Source of the DNA: Carboxylicivirga litoralis
Lineage (GTDB): Bacteria > Bacteroidota > Bacteroidia > Bacteroidales > Marinilabiliaceae
Assembly (NCBI RefSeq): GCF_025499605.1
Contig: NZ_JAFMVC010000001.1
Coordinates: 461,828 to 525,827 of the forward strand
Direction of reading: 5' to 3'
Length of the DNA: 64,000 nt
Below, one piece after another: positions 56,731 through 64,000 of this stretch; positions within the stretch are counted from its first letter, which is position 1; each line of letters opens with the position of its first letter. The notes below the pieces were generated by a model. The model saw only the letters and a list, made by a program, of their open reading frames with translations. It searched no databases and was not told the DNA's origin. The position numbers and the translations under genes were made by a program.

Positions 56731-57219
56731 ATGGCCCCTACAGAAAAATATTCTCCCATCAACCTGGATGATACCGATAAAAAGCTACTAAAACTGTTAC
56801 AAGAAAATGCCAAGATGACCACTAAACAACTGGCACATCATCTCAATCTATCGACAACTCCAGTATTTGAGCGCATCAAACGCCTGGAGCGGTCAGGCGT
56901 CATTGAAAAATATGTGGCGATTATTAACAAAGAGAAAGTTGGTAAGGAATTAGTGGCTTTTTGCAATGTATCGCTCAAACAGCATTCGCACAATGTTATA
57001 CACGAATTTGAAACAGAAATAGCCAAACTACCAGAAGTTATTGAATGTCATCACATAGCAGGAATGTTTGATTATACTCTAAAAGTAATTACACAAAACA
57101 TGGAGACCTATCATAACTTTATCTACAATAAGCTGGCATTAGTTGACAATGTAGGTAATGTACAAAGTTCTTTTGTCATGCGTGAAATTAAGTCAGGTAC
57201 CGAGCTACACCTGGATTAA
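56731..57219 (+). CDS. Lrp/AsnC-family transcription regulator
   Basis: 162 residues: N-terminal AsnC-type HTH (about 12-62, [18 protein letters not shown] and [16 protein letters not shown]) and a RAM ligand-binding domain ([16 protein letters not shown]). It probably senses an amino acid and controls the divergent PLP lyase. Its stop overlaps the stop of the convergent sensor kinase by 4 bases. Confidence 0.92.
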   Translation: MAPTEKYSPINLDDTDKKLLKLLQENAKMTTKQLAHHLNLSTTPVFERIKRLERSGVIEKYVAIINKEKVGKELVAFCNVSLKQHSHNVIHEFETEIAKLPEVIECHHIAGMFDYTLKVITQNMETYHNFIYNKLALVDNVGNVQSSFVMREIKSGTELHLD

Positions 57220-60200
57220 TCATTCGTATCCAGTGGCACATAAAAGAAAAAGTTGGTGCCTACACCTTTTTCGGATTCCAAACCAATTTTGCCATTTAAT
57301 AACTGAACCAGGTTTTTGGTGATGGTTAATCCCAATCCATTTCCGGCATATAAATTAGCAGTGTTATTTTCCACTTTCAAAAAGCGGTCAAATATACGAT
57401 TTTGATGTTCCAAACTAATACCAATGCCACTATCTTCAACGCTAAAACGTGCAAAGTGGCCTTCTTTAACCAGCATGACTTTAACGTAGCCTGAAGCCGT
57501 GAACTTAATAGCATTACTTATTAGGTTGTTCAGTATCTGCCGCAGCCTGAAATTATCAGATAATACGCGTATTGGTTCATCGGGCATGGTGAGCTGAAAA
57601 CTTACCTGCGGCTTATCTTTTAACGTTTTTGAGGTATTAAACGATTCAAACACTTCTCGAATAAGCTCGGATGCATTAATTGAACTCACGGCAATTTTTA
57701 ACTGCCCCGATTCAATCATTGAAATATCAATAATATCATTTAGCAGGTGAAGCAAATTATCGCCATTGGTTCGTATCAACTTTGCAAAATCATTTTTTTC
57801 ACCATCGGAAAAGGAACCGTCGAGCAGTAATTCTGAAAAGCCAATAATGGCATTCATAGGTGTTCGAATTTCATGACTCATATTGGATAAGAAAGCTGAC
57901 TTTAACCGATCAGACTCTTCTGCTGCCTCCTTTGCCAACTTCAACTCCTGAGTTCGCTGATCCACCAGTTCTTCCAGATTTTTCGCAAAACTCTCTATCT
58001 CCTCCTTCTGTCTGGCAATTTCATCACGCTGGCGATGGGCAATATTACGCTGTAATTGAATCTCTTTGGTCCGAATACTTACACGCTTTTCAAGAATTTC
58101 TTTATCTCGTTGCAAACGATGATAATATAAACGCCCCACAACATACACCAAGATAATTGTTAGACAGATGCACAAAAATATAAACCAGGTCGTTTTCCAG
58201 TAAGGAGGTTTTATTATCAGTTTAAGAACCTTAATATTATCACACAAATAACCCTCAGCATTGCTGGAACGCACCTGTAACTGATACTCCCCAGGACTTA
58301 GATCGATAAAGGTCAGGTTTCGCTTCTTCTTTAATGGAATCCACTCTTCTGAATTTGGCAGCATTCGGTAGTAATAGTCTATCTCAGTTGGCTGGTGATA
58401 ATCAAGTGCTGCAAAATTGAGTGTAAAAAAACGTTCATCGGGTTCAAAATAAATTGTATTCGCCGTTAGTATGGAAGCATCCAGAACAACAACATCAAAG
58501 TCAGTTGAATCTCTAACAGTAATTGGCTGCCCATACAACTCTAAGGACGTAAAATATAGCGGCGGTTTATACATGGATTGCCTGATACTATCCGGATGAA
58601 ACACGTTAAAGCCATTAATACCTCCAAACACCAGGTTTCCATTACCAAGCTTTTCAGAAGCAGTATTAAACTCATTACTTTGCAGCCCGTCATTGACATC
58701 AAAGTTAATAACCTCACCTGTATTGATATCAACCTGAGAGATACCTTTATTAGTACTTATCCATAATTTGTTATGATGCTCCAAAATCTGATAACAGCAT
58801 GCATTGGCCAAGCCCTCTTTCAGTCCATAACGGCTAGTAACAGTTAAGTCACTATCAACTTGACATACCCCTTTATCAGTAGCGAACCATAGGCGTTGAG
58901 CAGAATCTTCATACACCGAATGAACACCTGCTGTATATAGGCCCAGCTCACCTGTATCTTCGGCGAAAGAAAAATTAAAAGAATCTGTATCTGCATTATA
59001 TACATTCACCCCATTGGGACTTGTAATCCATAAATTACCATCGCCAGACTCATGCACGTCCCAAATTGTCACATAGCTTGTCATTCCGTTATTATGCTCA
59101 AACGGGTAGCGTTTTATGGTGTTAGTATTCAGGTTTAGCATCGCTAATCCATGGGCAGTACCTACCCACAAGTTTCCTTTCGAATCTTTTTCGAGTGCAA
59201 ATACCTCAAAATCGGGCAACGATGATTCATCTTCTACCGAATGATTGTATATAACATTTTCGCGTGTTGATTTATTATGTTTTATCAATCCACTTGAGGT
59301 GCCAATCCACAAATAATCACCATCGTGTAAAAGCACCCACACTGAAATATCTTTTCCAGAACCGAAAGGAAGGTAACGGTTTATCTCACCATTGGCTGAA
59401 TTCCAAATGGAAATACCTTGCATGGTGCCTAGCCAAAGAACACCATGCGCATCTTCATCCATTGCATACACCGATTTCCCATAAAGACCATCTCCTCCTT
59501 TAGTTTGATAATAATGAAGAAACTGGTTACTGGAAATATCCTGGTGAATAGCACCACTGCTTTTGGTGCCCAACCAAAGGTTATCACGTTCATCAACCAG
59601 GAGGCAACGAATAAAGTTATCCTGCAGGGAATATATATCGTATGGATCTTTTTTAAAGTGTTCAACCTTACCGTCTGGGAGTACATGATATAAACCTGTG
59701 AGCCCGCTACTCAACCACAGTTCGCCTCTCTTATCAACGGCTATATCACTTACTTTGATATTATCAAGAAAGAGCAAGCGTACCTCTTTGGTGGTCGTAT
59801 CAAATTCAAAATAACCACCATCGGTTGCCACCCTTAATGTATTATTAGCCGTATTAAATTCTAACTCTGAAATGATATTACTTTTATCAGCCTGATGATC
59901 ATCAGCTGATAGTGAGTACTGCTTGAATTGTCTTTGTTGGGTATCAAGTTCAACAATTCCCTTTCCATAAGTACCAACCCATAACGTATAATCATCAGCG
60001 GCTAACACGGCCGTTGGAACCACGTAAGGAAATTCAGCATTATGTTCTTCATTAACTTCAAAATTGTTAAAAATACCCGTCTGTGGATTGAAAATACTAA
60101 CACCATACGACGTCGCCATGACAATATTCCCACTGATATCCTGGCATAAATCATAAACAAAACCAGACAGGATAGAGTTGTTGTCTTTATCATACAAATA

Positions 60201-60575
60201 GTGAGTGAACAACTCATTTTGGGGATTAAAAACACTTAATCCCCCCCCATTGGTTCCGATGTATATCAGGTCATTTTCTCTATCTTCCAGCAAACAATTA
60301 ATGGTATTATTGAGTAGTCCGGTTTCTGGGCCATCATCTGTTGAAAAAATGGTGACTCCAATGCCATCGAAACGATTTAAACCTTCTTCTGTTCCAAACC
60401 ATACAAAACCACGATGATCTTTTAGCATACAATTAATTGAATTTTGCGACAGTCCTTCATCGATTGTAAATGAGTAACTGGTGTATCGTTTTACCTGAGC
60501 AGACATACTCAATAATGCGACTTGCCCTACCCAGAAAAACAGGAACAGCTGATATATGGGATTAAATTTCTTCAA
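57216..60575 (-). CDS. two-component regulator propeller sensor histidine kinase
   Basis: 1119 residues. Signal peptide, then about 14 propeller repeats (30-690; [25 protein letters not shown]), a Y_Y_Y domain (about 715-780), one membrane helix (about 792-815), a coiled coil (825-890), HisKA with His901 in [11 protein letters not shown], and an HATPase domain ending in Y-V-P-L-D. Unlike HTCS proteins it has no receiver or AraC domain. The start is TTG: the only nearby ATG is out of frame, an in-frame TAA precedes, and the signal peptide begins here. No response regulator is adjacent. Confidence 0.92.
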   Translation of the reverse strand: MKKFNPIYQLFLFFWVGQVALLSMSAQVKRYTSYSFTIDEGLSQNSINCMLKDHRGFVWFGTEEGLNRFDGIGVTIFSTDDGPETGLLNNTINCLLEDRENDLIYIGTNGGGLSVFNPQNELFTHYLYDKDNNSILSGFVYDLCQDISGNIVMATSYGVSIFNPQTGIFNNFEVNEEHNAEFPYVVPTAVLAADDYTLWVGTYGKGIVELDTQQRQFKQYSLSADDHQADKSNIISELEFNTANNTLRVATDGGYFEFDTTTKEVRLLFLDNIKVSDIAVDKRGELWLSSGLTGLYHVLPDGKVEHFKKDPYDIYSLQDNFIRCLLVDERDNLWLGTKSSGAIHQDISSNQFLHYYQTKGGDGLYGKSVYAMDEDAHGVLWLGTMQGISIWNSANGEINRYLPFGSGKDISVWVLLHDGDYLWIGTSSGLIKHNKSTRENVIYNHSVEDESSLPDFEVFALEKDSKGNLWVGTAHGLAMLNLNTNTIKRYPFEHNNGMTSYVTIWDVHESGDGNLWITSPNGVNVYNADTDSFNFSFAEDTGELGLYTAGVHSVYEDSAQRLWFATDKGVCQVDSDLTVTSRYGLKEGLANACCYQILEHHNKLWISTNKGISQVDINTGEVINFDVNDGLQSNEFNTASEKLGNGNLVFGGINGFNVFHPDSIRQSMYKPPLYFTSLELYGQPITVRDSTDFDVVVLDASILTANTIYFEPDERFFTLNFAALDYHQPTEIDYYYRMLPNSEEWIPLKKKRNLTFIDLSPGEYQLQVRSSNAEGYLCDNIKVLKLIIKPPYWKTTWFIFLCICLTIILVYVVGRLYYHRLQRDKEILEKRVSIRTKEIQLQRNIAHRQRDEIARQKEEIESFAKNLEELVDQRTQELKLAKEAAEESDRLKSAFLSNMSHEIRTPMNAIIGFSELLLDGSFSDGEKNDFAKLIRTNGDNLLHLLNDIIDISMIESGQLKIAVSSINASELIREVFESFNTSKTLKDKPQVSFQLTMPDEPIRVLSDNFRLRQILNNLISNAIKFTASGYVKVMLVKEGHFARFSVEDSGIGISLEHQNRIFDRFLKVENNTANLYAGNGLGLTITKNLVQLLNGKIGLESEKGVGTNFFFYVPLDTND

Positions 60576-60702
60576 GCATACTTAATTTAAGGCAATTATA
60601 AAATTAATGAAAGTTATATCTTATCCAAATCAAAAAGCGAAACAAACAAAACCTCACATCCATTGTTTAGAATCTAAAGTAAAATGATAATCAAGAAAAA
60701 AA

Positions 60703-61332
60703 ATGGATATACTAGAGAAACTAAATTGGCGATATGCCACTAAAGAGTTCGATGCTTCAAAAAAATTATCGGAAACACAATTAAATTTATTATTGGAAGC
60801 CACTAACCTGGCGCCTTCATCATTTGGACTACAACCCTTTTCCATCGTTGTAGTTGAGGATAATAAACTTAGAGAGAAATTAAAGGCTGCGGCCTGGAAT
60901 CAGCCTCAAATAACAGACGCCTCTCAATTAATATTGTTTGCCATTAATACCGACTTGTCAGAAAAACATGTTGATGACTTTATAGCTCGTATTTCAACAA
61001 CGCGAAATATACCCGTGGAATCATTAGCCGAATACGAAAACATGATGAAAGGCTCTATTAAACAATTGCCTAAAGAAGAGTTGCAAACTTGGCAGGCTAA
61101 GCAAGCCTACATTGCCTTAGGGCAGTTAATGGTCACCGCAGCGGTGGAAGGCATTGACACTTGCCCAATGGAAGGATTTGACAAGAAAGAATTCGATAAA
61201 ATCCTTGGCTTAGAAGATAAAAAACTGTCTTCGGTTGTAATAGCCGCAGTTGGTATCCGTTCTGCTACCGATAAATACCAGGCACTACCCAAAGTTCGAA
61301 AAGCACTTGATGAACTGATTATAAAATTATAA
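60703..61332 (+). CDS. nitroreductase-family NAD(P)H-dependent FMN oxidoreductase
   Basis: 209 residues. The N-terminus R-Y-A-T-K-E-F-D and L-A-P-S-S-F-G-L-Q-P-F are the FMN-binding signatures of NfsB-type nitroreductases; I-D-T-C-P-M-E-G-F and V-V-I-A-A-V-G-I-R follow. Cytoplasmic homodimer; natural substrate unknown (quinones, nitro compounds). Divergent from the sensor kinase by 127 bases; shares a terminator with the convergent GH92 gene. Confidence 0.9.
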   Translation: MDILEKLNWRYATKEFDASKKLSETQLNLLLEATNLAPSSFGLQPFSIVVVEDNKLREKLKAAAWNQPQITDASQLILFAINTDLSEKHVDDFIARISTTRNIPVESLAEYENMMKGSIKQLPKEELQTWQAKQAYIALGQLMVTAAVEGIDTCPMEGFDKKEFDKILGLEDKKLSSVVIAAVGIRSATDKYQALPKVRKALDELIIKL

Positions 61333-61339
61333 CAAAACA

Positions 61340-61371
61340 AAAACGGCTTGCAGATTTTGCAAGCCGTTTTT
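61340..61371. terminator. bidirectional terminator between nitroreductase and GH92
   Basis: 12-bp perfect stem AAAACGGCTTGC/GCAAGCCGTTTT (61340-61351, 61359-61370), 7-base loop, A-run before and T-run after. Confidence 0.88.
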
Positions 61372-61374
61372 CAT

Positions 61375-63687
61375 TCATTCTTTTTCTGTACTCATCGAAG
61401 GCGGATAACTATCTGCATTAATTCCTCTTTGCTTATTAGGTTCGGCGTCCATTTTAAAATGTAATTCGCCTCCGTTCAATAAATCATCATGCGTGATGTA
61501 ATTTTTATTCCAGGTATTGCCATTCACCATTAGGCTATTGACGTAAACATTATCTATTCCATTATTTTCACTTGAGATAACCAACTTTTTACCATTTGGA
61601 AGACTCACATTCACTTTATCAAAAATAGGACTTCCGAATACATACATATCCTGGCCAGGACACACCGGATAAAAACCCATAGCACTAAACACATACCAGG
61701 CTGAAGTCTGTCCATTATCTTCATCGCCACAATAGCCATCTGGATTTGGCGTATACAATTTATCCATCACCTTTCTCACCCAGTATTGCGATTTCCAGGG
61801 TTGCCCTGCGTAATTGTACAAATAGGTCATATGCTGAATAGGCTGATTACCATGCGCATATTGTCCCATATTCATAATCTGCATTTCACGAATCTCATGA
61901 ATCGGGAAACCATAATAGGAATCATCGAAAACCGGAGGTAATTCGAATACTTTGTCAAGCTGACTAACAAATGCTTCATTGCCTCCCATAAGCTGCTTTA
62001 AGCCTTCAATATCATGAAATACAGACCAGGTATAATGCCAGCTGTTTCCTTCGGTAAAAGCACCACCCCATTTAAATTCGCTAAATGGCTCTTGAAAAGT
62101 ACCATCTGCATTTTTACCTCTCATCAACTTATTATCCGGGCAGAATAGATTTTTGTAATTCTGTGCACGTTTAGCAAACAAATCTATTTCATCCTGAGGC
62201 TTGTTTAATGCTTTAGCTAATTTATAGATATTGTAATCAGCGAAGGCATATTCTAATGTCCGTGCAGCATTTTCGTGAATACCCACATCATACGGAACAT
62301 AGCCTAATTCATTATAATAAGAGGCTCCGTAACGCCCTACTGACGTAATATCTTCTAAATAACCATTGGTATTCTTTATAATTGCTTCATATAGGGTCTC
62401 AATATCATAATCGCGCATTCCCTTTAAATAAGCATCGGCAATATTAACGGCAGAGTTAGAGCCAATCATACAACCACGGTGACCAGGACTTGCCCACTCT
62501 GGTAGCCAGCCACTTTCTTTATAAGTATTAACCAATCCCTCCATGATTTGATTATTCAACTCCGGATACATAATGGTGAAAAAAGGGAATACGGCTCTGA
62601 AAGTATCCCAAAATCCATTATCGGTAAACATATAACCTGGAAGTACTTTTCCGTTATAAGGACTGTAATGAACCACCTTATTATTTTGATCGTACTCAAA
62701 GAATTTACGTGGAAACAACAATACACGATACAAGGTGGAATAAAAAATTCGCTGTTGATCAATCGTACCTCCTTCTATCTTAATCTTGTCCAGCTCTGTT
62801 CGCCAAGCCTGATAAGCTTTCTCTTTAGTCGTATCAAAGCTATCTTTTCCAATTTCCCGTTCTAAGTTTAACTGCGCTTGTTCATAACTTATAAAAGAAG
62901 ATGCAACCTTTGCGTGAACTTGTTCTCCTTTTTTAGTCTGGAACTGAATAACTGCACCAACATGATACCCTTCTTGTTCATTTGCATCAATTAACTCATC
63001 TTTATTCCATGTTTTTACACCAGCAATGTCTTTGTCGAATTCTATAACAAAATAGTTATGAAAGTTCTCTGGCACGCCTCCCGAGTTATTTTTACAATAA
63101 CCAATTAGTTTTCGTTCTTCCGGTATAACCTTTACATATGACCCTTGGTGAAAGCCATCAACAAGAACATAGCTCTCCTCATTTTCAGGAAAAGTAAAAC
63201 GAAACTGTGCGGCCCTCTCAGTTGGAGATACTTCAACATTTACATCATAATCGGCCAAATAGACCTGGTAATAATGTGGACGAGCAGTTTCAGCTTTGTG
63301 CGAAAACCAACTTGCACGTTCATTTTCTTTAAATTTTAATTCGCCTGTAACAGCCATCAAGCTAAAAGCGGCATAATCATTTATCCAAGGACTAGGTTGG
63401 TGCGTTTGTTTAATCCCACGAATCTTATGAGCGTCGTATTGGTACGCCCAACCATCTCCCATTTTATTCGTCTGGGGCGTCCAGAAGTTCATACCCCAGG
63501 GTGTCGCAACAGCTGGATAAGTATTACCGTTAGAAAGTGCAAACTCAGAATCTGTACCCATTAAGGTATTAACATATTCAACTGGATCTTCAACCACCAA
63601 GCAATTGGTAGTTTTTGTATCATCACAAGAAGTGACCAAAAGTAAAGCAAGTACTAAAAATACTGCATGTTTTCCTAATCTCATCAT
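61375..63687 (-). CDS. GH92 alpha-mannosidase, lipoprotein
   Basis: 770 residues from the ATG at 63687; a GTG lies five codons upstream. The leader ends L-L-L-V-T-S-C-D, a lipobox. GH92 hallmarks: N-T-Y-P-A-V-A-T-P-W-G-M near the N-terminus, E-G-N-S-W-H-Y-T-W and C-G-D-E-D-N-G-Q-T-S-A-W-Y-V-F-S-A-M-G-F-Y-P. It is a Ca2+-dependent exo-alpha-mannosidase acting on N-glycan-type mannans. No SusCD genes adjoin, so it is separate from the locus at 3.8-16.4 kb, although both could serve glycoprotein use. Confidence 0.93.
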   Translation of the reverse strand: MMRLGKHAVFLVLALLLVTSCDDTKTTNCLVVEDPVEYVNTLMGTDSEFALSNGNTYPAVATPWGMNFWTPQTNKMGDGWAYQYDAHKIRGIKQTHQPSPWINDYAAFSLMAVTGELKFKENERASWFSHKAETARPHYYQVYLADYDVNVEVSPTERAAQFRFTFPENEESYVLVDGFHQGSYVKVIPEERKLIGYCKNNSGGVPENFHNYFVIEFDKDIAGVKTWNKDELIDANEQEGYHVGAVIQFQTKKGEQVHAKVASSFISYEQAQLNLEREIGKDSFDTTKEKAYQAWRTELDKIKIEGGTIDQQRIFYSTLYRVLLFPRKFFEYDQNNKVVHYSPYNGKVLPGYMFTDNGFWDTFRAVFPFFTIMYPELNNQIMEGLVNTYKESGWLPEWASPGHRGCMIGSNSAVNIADAYLKGMRDYDIETLYEAIIKNTNGYLEDITSVGRYGASYYNELGYVPYDVGIHENAARTLEYAFADYNIYKLAKALNKPQDEIDLFAKRAQNYKNLFCPDNKLMRGKNADGTFQEPFSEFKWGGAFTEGNSWHYTWSVFHDIEGLKQLMGGNEAFVSQLDKVFELPPVFDDSYYGFPIHEIREMQIMNMGQYAHGNQPIQHMTYLYNYAGQPWKSQYWVRKVMDKLYTPNPDGYCGDEDNGQTSAWYVFSAMGFYPVCPGQDMYVFGSPIFDKVNVSLPNGKKLVISSENNGIDNVYVNSLMVNGNTWNKNYITHDDLLNGGELHFKMDAEPNKQRGINADSYPPSMSTEKE

Positions 63688-63879
63688 AGCGTTCGTATTC
63701 ACAATTTTCTTGCAAATTACATAGCTTTTTCCATTACAAACAACTATAACAGCCTAAATAATAGAGCAAAGAACAAATGGGACCTGAGTAAAAACATTTA
63801 TCCACCGTGTTTAATTCAACAACTTCTATTTAGGCGAGGAGTATATATAGCTTGATTAACAAACCCCCTAAACACAAAA

Positions 63880-63907
63880 AACCCCTTATTCGAATGAATA
63901 AGAGGTT
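63880..63907 (-). terminator. terminator of the rRNA operon
   Basis: 12-bp stem with one G-U pair (63880-63891 with 63896-63907), 4-base loop, T-run on the minus strand; just beyond the 5S 3' end. Confidence 0.85.
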
Positions 63908-63919
63908 TCTCTAAAAAAA

Positions 63920-64000
<81 letters not shown>

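Overview
The window comes from a member of the Bacteroidota, most likely an anaerobic or facultative marine lineage near the Marinilabiliales. The evidence is a SusC/SusD pair with STN domain, FecR and ECF sigma; several promoters fitting the TAnnTTTG -7 box; a bacterial V-type ATPase operon with a DUF2764 subunit; and families such as DUF4831, lipoprotein GH92, reductase-rhodanese fusions and Pycsar-effector-like proteins. The order-level placement is inference. DNA is moderately AT-rich with dense genes, and no insertion sequence, prophage, CRISPR array or tRNA was seen.

Layout. Positions 1-3800 hold the end of a covalent-flavin (FMN-binding) protein, dinB with a TTG start, a MATE exporter and mnmD. 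Positions 3813-16367 (minus strand) form one polysaccharide utilisation locus: ECF sigma, FecR, STN-SusC, SusD, a UUCG-loop hairpin, then GH27 alpha-galactosidase, GH35 beta-galactosidase and GH20 beta-hexosaminidase. The set suggests an alpha-galactosylated, HexNAc-containing (glycoprotein-like) glycan. Next come a lipoprotein M49 peptidase (plus) and a minus-strand stretch, 18577-27236. That stretch carries two sulfur-transfer genes (rhodanese; CoA-disulfide reductase fused to two rhodaneses). Upstream lies a four-gene run: Pycsar-effector-like membrane protein, SdiA-regulated-type propeller, a giant phosphoesterase/kinase-like/beta-barrel fusion, and a Crp/Fnr regulator. A CRP-type palindrome sits at about -41 of the predicted reductase promoter.

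Positions 27375-38027 (plus) are mainly housekeeping: ThrE-type exporter, THUMP methyltransferase, nitronate monooxygenase-like protein, paired M16 peptidases, RelA/SpoT, Fur and PurA. Positions 38440-44323 (minus) hold NnrDE, a DUF4831 lipoprotein, PepD and an MFS carrier, followed by a POT peptide transporter (plus) and a tandem Usp (minus). Positions 47698-54827 (minus) are a complete V-ATPase operon in the order A-B-E-DUF2764-D-I-K, whose K subunit keeps the residues that bind Na+ in Enterococcus NtpK. Then follow a methionine gamma-lyase-type PLP enzyme divergent from an Lrp/AsnC regulator with repeated TTAACTA motifs between them, a large propeller sensor kinase without receiver or DNA-binding domain, a nitroreductase, a GH92 alpha-mannosidase, and the 3' part of a 5S rRNA at the right edge (minus strand), with its terminator.

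The most unusual part is 21212-27236 with the adjacent sulfur genes. It puts a Pycsar-type membrane protein, an exported phosphoesterase with a kinase-like segment and a Crp-family regulator in one transcription unit. It is the best candidate here for an undescribed system, but its function is not established by the sequence.
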